DNA of 64,000 bases from contig CM068544.1 of the NCBI GenBank assembly GCA_035048495.1, positions 15,122,138 to 15,186,137 of the forward strand. Direction: 5' to 3'. The position numbers and the translations under genes were made by a program. How positions within the stretch are numbered: the first letter of the stretch is position 1; the number at the start of each line of letters is the position of its first letter. Shown here piece by piece: positions 12,885 through 24,200 of the stretch. The DNA comes from Euptelea pleiosperma. Lineage: Eukaryota; Streptophyta; Magnoliopsida; Ranunculales; Eupteleaceae. The notes under the pieces are model-generated. The model did no database searches. It worked only from the letters and a program-made list of their open reading frames with translations, and was not told the origin of the DNA.

Positions 12885-13443
12885 TTGAGAAATCAGCCAT
12901 TGATTTATCTTTTATGAGGGACCAAGGTGTTGGTCACTGGAACCCGACCCATGATAATAATTTGTAAGGGTCGGGCTCCGTTGACAAATCTATAATGACA
13001 GGTATCTGTACAGGGACACAATATAAGCCACATGGCACACTATTATAGGACTTTGACCGTATGGATGTTTGTCCTATCCCATGGTGGACCTACAAACCAA
13101 AAATCAGCTTGTTAGTGATTTATAAGTGTTGGATCTTTGTACCTCAATTACTGCTGAAATTCCCACAGTTGAGATCAGCCCATGGAAATAAGTCCAATTC
13201 AAAGCCTATAAGTCACTAATCAGGTTTATTTTTGGTTTGTAGGTCCACCATGGGATACGACAAACATCCATACGGTCAAAGTCCTGTAAGAGTGTGCCAC
13301 GTGGCTTATATCGTGTCCCTGTACAGATACCTGTCATTTTAGATCTGTCAACGGAGCCCGACCCTTATATATTATTATCATGGGTCGGGTTTTGGTAACC
13401 AACACCTTGGTGTACCCTCATAGAGGATGAATCAATGGCTGAT
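12885..13443. mobile_element. Compound palindrome containing MITE family A copy 1 (12966-13366)
   Basis: The inner MITE begins AAGGGTCGGGCTCCGTTGAC (12966) and ends with its inverse (GTCAACGGAGCCCGACCCTT, to 13366). Its two arms pair almost throughout, meeting near 13150-13165. It is wrapped in further inverted sequence: ACCCGACCCATGATAATA against its inverse, ACCAAGGTGTTGGT against its inverse, and AAATCAGCCATTGATT against its inverse. The whole 560 bp is therefore one near-perfect hairpin. I see no clear target duplication around the inner copy. It lies inside the CACTA element. Confidence 0.8.
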
Positions 13444-13451
13444 TTTTGGTG

Positions 13452-14215
13452 AGGATGATCTCCTCACCAAAAAGATAACCCCAACAAAAAATTAGCTGAT
13501 TCTGAAATTTCTAAACCAGTTAAATGTGGTTTTCAAATTACACGGTAAAAAAAAATGGTCCATACTTCTTCAACTTCTAAACCAGTCTATAAATATCAGA
13601 ATGATTTGCATTTTTTTGAGGGTGATCTCCTCACCATATAGATCACCCCTATAAAAAATCAGCGCATTCTAAAATTTCTAATACCATCAAATGTCGGTTT
13701 CAAGTTTATGGTAAAAAATAAATAGACCATAATTCTTCAACCTGTAAACCAGTCTATGAATATCAGAATGATTTGGATTTTTCTGAGGGTAATATCCTCA
13801 CTATATAGATGACCCTTACAAAAAATTAGCACATTCTGAAATTTCTAACACCATCAAATATGGGTTTCAAATTAACGGTAAAAAATAGACAGACCATAAT
13901 TCTTCAACCTGTAAGCCAGTCTATGAATATTAGAATGATTTGAATTTTTCTGAGGGTAATCTCTTCACCATATAGATCACCCCTACAAAAAATCAGCGCA
14001 ATTTGAAATTTCTAACACCATCAAATGTGAGTTTCAAGTTAACAGTAAAAAATAGACAGACCATAATTCTTCAACCTGTAAACCATGCTATGAATATCAG
14101 AATGATTTGAATTTTTTTTAGGGTGATCTCTTTACCATATAGATCACCCTTACAAAAACGCATTGCATTCTGAAATTTCTAACACCATCAAATATGGGTT
14201 TCAAGTTAACGGTAA
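13452..14215. repeat. Tandem array of about 168-bp units derived from a MITE arm
   Basis: Five units start near 13452, 13620, 13787, 13952 and 14121. Each has a GGTGATCTCCTCACCATATA-like start, AAAAAATCAGC, TGAAATTTCTAACACCATC, a GGTAAAAAATAGACAGACC stretch, and CAGTCTATGAATATCAGAAT before the next unit. The first unit is joined directly to the palindrome at 12885-13443. The same module occurs singly in the hairpin element at 43901-44239, so the array looks like tandem amplification of a MITE interior. Confidence 0.85.
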
Positions 14216-14539
14216 AAAACAAAAATGACCGTTAACCCTTAAAAAATGGATTTAAGCATATGTAGCCCAAAAACTATGATAAGTGATTGCAATGCAACTC
14301 ATTTGCACTTAGAAGAAGAGAGAGAGACCCTCACTTAGGCTAGGGCGAGCTAGCTAGGGTTATATTGTGCGTCGGCAGCAAGTGGAAGATGGAGGGGAGC
14401 AACAATGGATGTGCTTGGAGAGGGAGAGGGAGAGCTAGGGCTTAGAGGGGCAAAGCTAGCTAGGGTTTGGAGAGGGAGAGCAAATGAGTTTTCGCGCACA
14501 GGAGAAAAGAGGGAAAGAATTTGGGTTTATAAATAAAGT

Positions 14540-14781
14540 AAATTGCGTCGGTTTTTGTCAAAACCGACGCGAATCTTTAGCATCGGTTTTTCCAAAAACC
14601 AATGCTATAAACTAAATCACGTCGGTTTTTGTAAAACTCGATGCTATATATTGAATGTTAGCGTCTGTTTTTACAAAAACCGACACTATATATTTTTTTG
14701 AAAATTTTGGGTCAATTTTTTACAAAACCGACGCGATCGTACTGATACTAGCCGACACCAAACCCAATTCGTCTAGTAGTG
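14540..14781 (-). repeat. CACTA right terminus with subterminal GTCGGTTTT repeats
   Basis: The + strand sequence carries about six copies of a motif like GTCGGTTTTTGTAAAACCGA, each itself a small palindrome, and ends CGTCTAGTAGTG at 14781. Such arrays are where CACTA transposases bind. This is the 5' end of the element in its transcription direction. Confidence 0.8.
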
Positions 14782-15690
14782 CTTCCTTACTCCCTTCTCC
14801 TCGGTCCTCTTAGGGTTTATTTAGGCCTCTAGGTGATCGATGTGATCTCTTCCATGATTCTGGCAATTTCATATTCCTTCTCCATTGCCCTTGGTAGTTT
14901 CTACGACTATTTACTTACCATAATCTCTCATTCCCCACGTTTCCACTTTCTATGTATAAAGAGGTGACATGGTGTGCCGTGGAAGCGATAGGGTGCATTG
15001 CGATGTATAGGAGCTAGCATGCAAATTATTTTAGCACACGTACACATAGTAGTACCACATGTATCAATAAGAGGTTGAGTTTGGAACTCTTAATTCTGTC
15101 TATAGTTAGATTGTTCGAATGGGGTGTGGTGATAGATAACACTCTTAATAAAATCACTTATATGAATGTGGAAGTAGGGCCACTTCCGATGAGAACTATA
15201 GTTAATTCTGTAGAGCATTCATGAAACTTAGGAATGCTCACGGCTGGAACAAGCACAACCATAAGAACTCACTTGTTTACAGAATAGCCATGTGTGTAGT
15301 CTATTATCTCAACTTACGTCATAAAGCTAAACAATTCTAGACGAAAGTTCAGTGATAGCTATTACACCTAATGGATTGACACTAAGTAGCGGTTCAAGTT
15401 CGAAAGAAATTAAACCGTTCCCAATGCATGGTTGTTCTATTATTAATTAACTCTTTTATTTTTTTATTCATGTGGAGCATTATTAGATTTAAATATAAAA
15501 TTTGAATAAAAAGGGTGTTTTTAGAGTACAGTGGGGCACAAAATTCAGTTTGATTAGTGATTTTTAGCTGTTTGATTGGTGTACCCAAAATAATGCTTGA
15601 TTCTCATGGATAAAAATAAACCTAAAATGACTCCAATACAACCTTAAAAATCACTAATCAGTCTGATTTTTGGTATTTGGGTCCACATAG
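14782..15690. other. No gene; possible LTR-retrotransposon remnant
   Basis: No coding frame. The stretch 15070-15420 (for example TAGATAACACTCTTAAT and AAGAACTCACTTGTTTACA) looks to me like LTR or leader sequence of a copia element, without a defined end. A MITE-core segment (ATCACTAATCAGTCTGATTT) precedes the element at 15692. Confidence 0.35.
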
Positions 15691-15691
15691 G

Positions 15692-16073
15692 GAGTAAAAC
15701 TTCTGTCACAGCATCTGTCACAAAGCAAAATACGAGCCATGTGGCACACTCTTAGTGGACGCTGACCCTATGGATGTTCAGTCAATCTCTCGGTGGACCT
15801 ATAAACCAAAAATCAGCCTGATTAGTGATTTCTAAGTGATTCGATTGAAGTCATTTTCATGGGTTGATTTTAACGGTAAACGGTAGGAATTTGAACATTA
15901 TTGAGCGTTATTCGGGTGCCAAGATCCAAAGTTTGTAAATCACTAATCAGGCTGATTTTTGGTTTATAGGTCCACCGAGGGACTCATATTTTGCTCCTTA
16001 CAGTCGGCGTCCACTAATAGTGTGCTACGTGGCTCATATTTTGCGTTGTGACAAGTTTTGACAAGTTTTACTC
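15692..16073. mobile_element. Mutator-like MITE family B, copy 1, with perfect 9-bp target duplication
   Basis: Begins GAGTAAAACTTCTGTCAC and ends GACAAGTTTTACTC, with arms pairing across nearly the whole 382 bp. It is flanked by identical 9-bp direct repeats CCACATAGG at 15683-15691 and 16074-16082, the target-site length of Mutator-like elements. The inner core reads AAAAATCAGCCTGATTAGTG on one arm and its inverse on the other. No coding capacity. Confidence 0.88.
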
Positions 16074-16153
16074 CCACATAGGGATGGGTATACATCCATA
16101 CAGTTAATAGTCTCTAAGAATGTGCCACGTGGTTCATACGGTCCGTCATCAAT

Positions 16154-16564
16154 TGGAAAAATCTATAATACAACTTCTGTATCAAAATTTTGATGCAGAA
16201 ATCCCTCAATTTGCCACGTAGTAGATTCTTTTGGGCCCACTGCTCACCTGAATGTTTGGCTCACATCTCGGTGGACCCACACAAAAAATCTTGTGATTAG
16301 TGATTCCTAGCCATTGGATTTGTGCACTTTTTCATCATGGACTTGGAACCAACTCATAGGGCTGTTCATGAAGTCCATGATGAAAAAGTGCTCAATTACA
16401 ACGGCTAGAAATCATCAATCACGCTGATTTTTGGTGTGTAGATCTATCATAGTGTGGGCCAGACATTCAAGGGGAAACTGGGCCCGAACGAGTCTAATAC
16501 GTTGCAATTTGAGGGACTTCTGCATCAAAATTTTGATACAGAAGTCTGCATCAAATAACAGCCC
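16154..16564. mobile_element. Mutator-like MITE family C, copy 1, with 9-bp target duplication
   Basis: Flanked by GTCATCAAT at 16145-16153 and 16565-16573. Near each end lies an inverted block ACTTCTGTATCAAAATTTTG, itself containing the palindrome CAAAATTTTG. The interior arms pair and contain ATCA(C/G)GCTGATTTTTGG core sequence and TTTTTCATCATGGACTTGG with its inverse. A second copy sits in LOX intron 2 (39827-40214). Confidence 0.85.
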
Positions 16565-16614
16565 GTCATCAATGTCGTCCATCATTAATTTATTCAGGCT
16601 GGAACCAAACCGCT

Positions 16615-17687
16615 GTTAGGTCTTTTTTAGTCAGATTAAAAGTACCTACAAAAAAAAATACGGAAATTTTTCGAAATGTACCCATATTTAAGTGTATTTT
16701 TAAAAAAGAACCGTACTTTTCAAAATTTGTCAAAACATACCTACGACGCCAAACCGTTTGGCGTAGGCTCCCGAAACTTTTAAAATGACTGAATTGCCCT
16801 CTTCATAAGGTACGCTAAACAGTTTGGCATATTTTTTATGAGATGCTATACAATATGGCGTCTAATCTCTTGAACCACCAAACGGTTAGGCGTCTAGAAT
16901 TAAAGGATGCCAAACTGTTAGGCGTCTATTAATTCATACGCCAAACCGTTCAGCGTTTCATTGTTTTTGACGCCAAAAACAAAAGCCTACCAAATTTATT
17001 CTAACGAACGTCACAATGGCCAAAAAGTCAAACTATTTGTCATACCGTTTGGCGACTGTTATTGTTAGACGCCATACCGTTTGGTGACGGACAGTTACAG
17101 ACGCCAAACCATCAGGCATATCGACGAGGGCAAATTTGTCATTAAACATTTTCTTGATACCAAACGATTTGGCACGGTAGGTTAGTTTTGACAAATTTTT
17201 AAAAGTACAAATCTTTTTGGGAAAGGGTCAGGCTCGTTGACAGCCTAAAATCACAGGATTTTGTACAGGACACAAATATGTGCCACATGGCACAATCTTA
17301 AGAGGACTCTGACCGTATGGATGTTTAGCCAATCCTTAGGTGGACCTACAAACCAAAATTCAGCCTGATTCGTTATTTATTGGCATTGGATCTTTGTACC
17401 TCAAATACTACTATAATTCGCACAGTTGAGATCAACCGATGGAAATAAGTCCAATCCAACGTCTAGAAATCACTAATCAGGCTGCATTTTCGTTTCCACC
17501 TAGAGGTTTGCCAAACATCCATACGGTCAGAGTCCTCCAAGAATATGCCACGTCGCATATATCGTGTCCTGTACAGAATCCTGTCATTTTGGGCTGTTAA
17601 CGGAGCCCGACCCTTTGCAAAATACCCTTAAATATAGGTTCGTTTCGAAAATTTTCTAAAAAATTATAAAAAATAAAAAAGTAATCC
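16615..17687. mobile_element. Long-TIR element with repeated CCAAACCGTTTGGC palindromes, hosting a nested MITE
   Basis: The terminal arms pair: GTACTTTTCAAAATTTGTC (from 16708) against its inverse near 17184-17215, and GAAATTTTTCGAAATGTACC (from about 16662) against its inverse near 17640-17660. Between the arms a 19-bp palindrome-like motif, ACGCCAAACCGTTTGGCGT, occurs about ten times in degenerate form (16748-17175). The outer flanks 16606-16614 (CAAACCGCT) and 17688-17696 (AAAACCGCT) match at 8 of 9 bases, fitting a Mutator-like target duplication. A family A MITE splits the right arm at 17223-17614. Confidence 0.75.
17223..17615. mobile_element. MITE family A, copy 2, nested in the element at 16615-17687
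   Basis: Starts GGGTCAGGCTCGTTGACAGC near 17225 and ends with the inverse of GGGTCGGGCTCCGTTAACAG near 17613. Flanks TTTGGGAAA and TTTGCAAAA agree at 7 of 9 positions, a possible decayed 9-bp target duplication. The arms share the GACTCTGACCGTATGGATG and AAATCAGCCTGATT core with the other families. Confidence 0.8.
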
Positions 17688-17749
17688 AAAACCGCTCCTG
17701 TCCCGACTCCCGATATTAGAGCAATTTAGCCATACTTCCATCTCTTATT

Positions 17750-18141
17750 GGGTCGGGCTCCATTTACAGCCCTAAAATGACAGGCTCCCGTTACATGTTA
17801 CAATATGAGCCATGTGGCACACTCTTAGAGGACTCTGACCGTATGGATGTTTGGCCAATCCATAGGTCGATCTTCACACAAAAAATCAGGCTGATTAGTG
17901 ATTTATAGGCGTTGGATCTTTGTACCTCAAATACTGCTCAAATTCTAACAGTTGAGATCAACCCATGAAAATAAGTCCAATCCAACACCTAGAAATCACT
18001 AATCAGGCCGATTTTTGGTTTGTAGATCCTACTAGGGATCGGCCAAACATCCATTCGGTCACAGTCCTCTAAGAATGTGCCACGTGGCTCATATTGTGTC
18101 CTGAGCCTGTCATTTAAGGGCTGTAACTGGAGCCTGACCCA
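17750..18141. mobile_element. MITE family A, copy 3, in the proximal promoter of the Clot gene
   Basis: Starts GGGTCGGGCTCCATTTACAG and ends with an inverse copy (GTAACTGGAGCCTGACCC). The arms pair over the full 390 bp, with the core GATTAGTGATTTATAGGCG and its inverse. Its right end is 84 bp upstream of the Clot ATG, so it must overlap or abut the Clot promoter or 5' UTR. No target duplication is evident. Confidence 0.8.
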
Positions 18142-18176
18142 TTTTAAATTGGGGATACTTGTGTGGGCTGGGTTTC

Positions 18177-18199
18177 CCTCTCTCTCTCTCTCTCTCTCT
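18177..18199 (+). repeat. CT microsatellite in the Clot 5' leader
   Basis: An uninterrupted TC run directly upstream of the Clot start codon (ATG at 18225). Pyrimidine (CT) runs in 5' leaders are common in plant genes; the LOX gene in this window has a similar run near its TATA box. Confidence 0.8.
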
Positions 18200-18224
18200 G
18201 AATTTAGTAAAGGAAACAAGTAAA

Positions 18225-21200
18225 ATGCCTCTGACAATGGTCGACGCGACGATCTCAAGTTTCGATCAAGTTTTCGAGAAGTTCAGATCGGAGGCACCGA
18301 AGAATCAAGTCAATCTAATCCTTTTTTTGGCTGACAAAGATCCATCTACGTCTCTCAGCTGGTGCCCTGGTATTTCTTTCTTCCTTTCTTTTTTTTAAAA
18401 TTTTTTTCTTCTAATTCATATTTATTTCTTTTAGAGAAAAACTGGGAAATATAATCTGTACTCCAGTCCAGTGTGACCTCTTCACAACTTGTTGATTATT
18501 TTGCCATACTCAATATCAACTTTATTAAGATTAATTTTATGTCATATTGTGAACCAACCAATTTTGATACAATTCCTCACTTTAGTTACATTATTTGCAT
18601 GATTAGTAAGAGATCTAAATTGTTTTTCTGAATATAGACAAGTCCTGTTCTCTTGTATTCATTATTGATGAGGGTTGGCTTTGTTCTAACACACCTTTGT
18701 AATATTAGAGGTGCGACTCGGGATTTGTTTTTAGTTAGGTTTTTATCATTTGAGATAGAGATTTTGTATTAGTTGAAAGAAGATTTATGTTTTGGGAGTG
18801 ATTTCCAGAATTTTAACTTGGTGGTAATGGTATACCTTATACCCTATTGAAGGAGTGATTTCTCATCCCTTTGATGGTGTGATGCCATCATCCTTGGTGG
18901 TGGAGCGACTTTACCAAATTCCTATTGTCGAAGGAGGCCTCTTTGTCCTACATCGGTTTTTGGTATCAGAGCCAAATTCTTAGTATCATCGCCATCAAAT
19001 CGTGCTTGTCCGTCTTCGGGTTACTTTTGTTAAATCAGAAAAAAAGAAAAAAAAAAAACCAAGAGCCCTTAACCCACAGGGCTAATATTTATAATTTTGA
19101 GGGACTTGTTATTTGTACAATGTATGGATGGAATGTTATGGCGCATGCTTCCTTTCGCGGTCTGCTGGGGCCTTTGGAAAGAAAGAAATCTCCGCATGTT
19201 TGAAGGGAAGGTGGAAAGATTGAAGAACATCATCCTTAATATTAAAGGATTAATGTCCAGCTGGTCCAATTCGTTTTTAGAGTGTCGAGGACTATTCTTC
19301 GAAGACTTCGTATGCCGTTGGGATATTCTATGCTTCGGAGATGCTAACTAAGCCTTGGTAGTTTTGATTTCGTTTCGCTTTTGTTGGTCTTTGTTGCTTC
19401 GAGTAGGTCATCTCCACCTCTTGGACTATCTTTGTATTTTCTTTGGTGACCTGTTATCTATATAGTCAATACTTATCAAAAAAAAAAAAATGTATGAATG
19501 GAATGGAAGTTATCATAGTAGTGGATATTTGATAATTGATGTAACTTGATTGAGATGAAATTTTGACTGATACGTGGTATAAAATTGAAAAATTACGAGA
19601 TTCATTAGAAAAGTTACATGACATGTATACACGTCAACTTGAACAACATTTTGCCCAACAACAAAAGGTTTCCAATTGGTCGAAGAAAATTAATTACTCA
19701 TCAGAAGGTGCTAAGAAGCGAATCGAAGTTCAATTGACTGGAGTAACATAAAACATCGATAAGCCTATCATCATTGATTTGACTATCCAAGAGACCACTC
19801 AATCAACAAATGAAGAACGTGAAGATGAAGTCGAAGATTAATCATTGATTTTAGAAGATTCATCATCAAAAGATGAAGGCATCAAGATTTTTCCTTGATT
19901 CCAATGTAGGTCGAGTAACCTCATTTTGATTTCATTGGAGTTGATGATATAGACTCGATTGTGTACAATATTGTGATTTATTGTTTGAAGACAAGATGGA
20001 TCAAGATGCAAGTTTTCTCTTCCACTTTGTGATGCAGAGCAAACAATCGAAGGATAAATACTCCTAGTATCTCAAGGAAGATTTCTCAAGTCTATTCTCT
20101 CTTTCCGATATGAAGAGTTACTCCAAGTACCTCAAGGAAGATTTCTCGGGTCTATTCTCTCTTATCGATCATAAGAGTTGCTCTGTTTAGGATTGTGTTA
20201 ATTCGGCGGGGGAAGTAGAGTCTTGGAGCTTCGGTTTCAGAAGGAACCTTAATGATTGGGTGATTAAGTATGTGTCTTGCCTTTTTCCTGCCTGCATGAT
20301 TATAATATCTCTCTTGGATCAGGATAAGCATCTGTGGTTTTGGTCTAGAGATGGATTGTTTTCGATTCGTTCCTTTTATAAGGCTTTATACGGATCTATT
20401 GACAACATTTATCCTGCTCCTTTTGTCTGGGGTTCTAGAATCCCTTCCAAGATTGCTTTCTTCACGTGGACAACTTCTCTAGACAAGATTTTGATGGTGG
20501 ATCATTTGATCTCTAGAAGGATGATCATGGTAGACTATTGTTTGATGTGCAAATATTGTGGGGAATTGGTCAACCATCTTCTTCTGTATTGTGATGTGCC
20601 TAGAGAGGTCTGGAACTCGTTCTTTGTAGATTTCGGGATGTGTTGGGTGATGCCAAGCTCCATTTTAGACCTTGTTTCTTGTTGACATTCTAATGCTTTC
20701 TCTTCTAGATGGCGAGTGTTGTGGATGATCCTTCCCTTTGCAGTTTGTTGGGGACTCTAGAAGGAGATAAATCATAGAGTTTTTGAGGGCAAGGTGGAGG
20801 AGGTGGCTTTTTGGTCATTCTTAACATCAAGGGGCTGATTTATCTTTGGTCTAAAGTTTTTTCTGAGTGCAGTGGTCGTTTCTTCGAAGTTTTGTCTTTC
20901 AATGGGATCTGTTGTGCTATAGGGATGGTTGTTTGGATGGTTTAGTTTCCTTTGTTTTCTGGTTCGTTGCTTAGCCCATTGTAGACCATCTCGACCTCGT
21001 AGGCTGTTGTATGCTTTCTTTGGCCCTTTTGCCTTCTAAATAAACTCTTTATCTATTGCCAGGGACCCGTACATATCCTGTCTATATAGCTAGGTTTCTT
21101 CATATTCTTGTCCTTTTATTTATCTGTTAGATCTGGGTTTTTCCATAAAATCTGAGTTTTCTTGTTGAGTTCCTTGTTCTATAGGGAAAATCTAGGTTTC

Positions 21201-24200
21201 CAAGGATCTAGTTATTGCTACTTGCCTTCTTGTTAGTTTGTGCTCTATAGAGCCCCGTTTCCTTGAAATTGCTTGTCAAGCTTAATAGAATTCATGATGG
21301 TTGATATTGATTTTTCCAGATGTGTGATTGATTATAATATTTTCTTTTATTTCTTTGTTAGATCTGTTTCCCTTCAAATTTTGTGTTAATTTTTTATTCT
21401 GATTCTCGTTGCTCTGGGAATGGCGGTATTGATTGTTTTTTTCTGTCTACAAATCTCAGAAATCTATTGTTCTCCGAGAATTGTTTATTCTCAAGTGTGA
21501 ACTACTCTTGCCTAGAAGATGCTAGACGAAACATGCGTAGATAAAAGAGCAGGTGGCGGCATTGGAATTGCCACATAATTTGAGATTCCCGTGTTTTCTG
21601 GTTTCATACTAGTAATTTGAAGGGAAGATTTAGACTTGGTTCTTCGGATTGAATGACCAGAATCTTTCATTTTGGTGGTTTTATTTGATTGCAGTTGTTT
21701 CACATATGTTTCTGTGTTGCATATTATTTTCACGGATGATGGAGCCAATCGTATAGCCTAGCATGGCTTTACCAATTGTTGAGAAGGGCACTTGATTGTT
21801 GAAATGACAAGGGGGATAGGCATGGCAAAGGATGAAGTTCAGTACTACACTTTTCTTTAGCATGATGTTTGGAAAGGATTAATGAAATGGAACTTCCTGT
21901 AGTAAAAACCGTTGACAGTTCATTTGTAATTTATGGAAGTTCATTTGGTAATTAATGGAAATGCAATGAGTGATTTCATGTAGTATTGGAAATTTTTTTT
22001 AAGGATTTTGTCCTTTTTATGAAATAACAGAGGTGTCTTGTTGGTGAATCAATGGGCCCACTAGGGGCCATATGTTCAGATGCCAAGTTAGTGTATGGTC
22101 TTCATGAATTCAAAATTGGAGGAAGAATTAGGACTTTGGAAATTGATAAGATGTGCCAAAACCTTTGGATAGCTTAATATGAATTATTGATGATTGAAAG
22201 AATCATCAGAAATTTCTTATGGGATGATAGTGAAGATCACCACAAGCTTCACCTAGTCAGTTGGTCGAGGATATGCAAAGCTAGAAAAGAGGGCGGGCTT
22301 GGTGTTTGACATATCAAAAGCATGAATAACGCTCTGCTCGATAAATGGGTGTGGAGATTTGGCATTGAGAGGAATAGCTTATGGAGAAGTGTTATCTCAG
22401 CGAAGCAGGATGCCAATCCTAATGGTTGGGACAGTAGAATTCCCACCTCTTCCTATGGGACGGGGGTGTGGAGAGGCATATCCAATATGACGGGGACGAT
22501 CAGATATGGCAACATTTTTAAAGTGGGGAATGGCAACAAGGTCAGATTTTGGGAAGACAAATGGTGCGGGGATCTTCCTCTATGCGAAGAGTTTCCCTCC
22601 ATATATACCATCTCGGGAAGGAAAGGTGAATCGATTCGGGCAGTTTCGACCTCTGAAAACGGCATCCTTTCTTGGGATTTGAGTCTTAGGAGGCGAATCA
22701 ACGATCGGGAGGTGGATTCTGTAGCGACCTTACTCAATCGAATCGAAGGGGTTAAGCTTTCGGAGGGCGTAGAAGGCAGTAGATGGTGGACTGTTGATCC
22801 CAAGGCAAGTTCTCCGTCAAATCCCTTCATTCCTCTCTATCGGATCCCTCTTCCAGTGTCTTCCCGGCAAATCGATTCTGGTGAACCCCTATCCCTTTCA
22901 AAGTTACCTTTTTTGTTTGGTGCGCCATGCTGGATAAGATCCTCTCACTGGAGAAGCTCAAAAAGCGAGGGTTTCATATGCCAAATAGATATATCCTATG
23001 CTTACATGACGAGGAAATGACAGATCACCTGCTCATCCATTGTAGTGTGACTAGGAAGATTTGGGACAGATTCCTGGGCCTTTTCGGAATGTCATGGGTG
23101 CTTCAGAAGTCAGTACTCAATGTTTTCACAGGGTGGTATTCTCAAGCTTTTTCCACAAGAGGTCGTTCTCTTTGGAAGCTCATTCCTTTCGCCATCTGTT
23201 GGGAGGTGTGGAAAGAGAGAAACCACCGGATCTTTGAAGACAAGGTGGCTAATGTGGAGGAGATTATCATGTAGATCAAAGCTACTTTCTATTTTTGGAG
23301 TTCAGTCATTCCCGGGTTTCAAAGCTTTAAGTTTGAAGATTTTGTGTTTCGGTGGGATCGCTTGATTTCCTAGTTGTTGGTTCTCTAGAGGGTCGTTTTT
23401 AGGCGCTCTTGTCGCTCTTTTGATCGTGTTTTGTGCCTTTCGGCTGCTTCTGTATAGCTTTTAGGGCCTCCTCAGCCCTGTTTTAATATATTACTTTTAC
23501 CGATAAAAAAAAAATGATTGTGATGACGATATGATAGTACTTCACCCCCTCTGAGTGCAGATGCTGGGGGGCTGTTGTGCCAATGTATTGGTAAGTTTCC
23601 TTTGAGTCCTCGAATTGGCCTCATGTACAACAACAACTTCTGTTTCAACTGCCACTTGTTAGTAGAAACCTCTCCTCTTGGGTTCCCACCTGTTGCTAGT
23701 GATACCCTGAGTTTAACCTCCATTACCTGACCATTTACTTTGGTAGGACGTGGGCTCATCCATGTGCCACATAACATGATAAACTGTTAAGGATTAAGTA
23801 CCCTTTGGGTTATGCTATAGTGTGAATTCAGCATATAAGGCATGTTGTTTGACAGTGGAAATGAATAATTTAGAAGGGTTCTTTGCTGAACGATGTCAGC
23901 TCCAACTAGCATTTGTTTGCCACCATATTTGCCAGCCCATAAAAAACAATGTGCTCTACTCGCTCCAATCCTCATTTGTCAACGTCTCTCTCTCAGGACA
24001 GCCTATTTCAGTATTGGATCTCGGTTCTCTCATGGTGTTTCATGATAGTAATTTTAGGACATTTTTCTGGTATTAACCATCTTTCATGGTCCCCATGTGT
24101 TAAAATTGGGTTGATTTATCTTACATAGTAAGTAATGATGAAAGCCTTTCATATACTGAATGTTCTTAATCTCTTGAGTCCCCATGCATTTAGCTTCTTC

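Larger units (their letters stand above)
8400..14781 (-). mobile_element. Degenerate autonomous-type CACTA (En/Spm) element with nested insertions
   Basis: Read on the - strand, the element starts at 14781 with CACTACTAGACGAATTGG. Subterminal repeats follow (14540-14770), then a TNP2 transposase remnant (12600-10991), DUF4218 and DUF4216 segments (10990-9867), and a TNPA-like second gene (9297-8517). This order of termini, TNP2 and TNPA-like gene is that of plant En/Spm elements. A MITE palindrome and tandem array (12885-14215) lie inside. The left terminus (a second CACTACTAG in inverted position) was not found between 8000 and 8500, so the 3' end is probably lost or decayed. The coding regions have frameshifts and stops, so it is not autonomous now. 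Confidence 0.75.

Noticed and set aside
13452..14215. CRISPR-like repeat array
   Set aside because: Units are about 168 bp, diverged throughout and in a plant nuclear context next to a MITE; no spacer-repeat pattern.
18961..18973. TGGTATCAGAGCC as a tRNA gene fragment
   Set aside because: The sequence is the reverse-transcription primer site of LTR elements; no tRNA cloverleaf is present.
22453..22830. 125-codon open frame on the - strand
   Set aside because: It is the antisense shadow of the LINE reverse transcriptase frame on the + strand.
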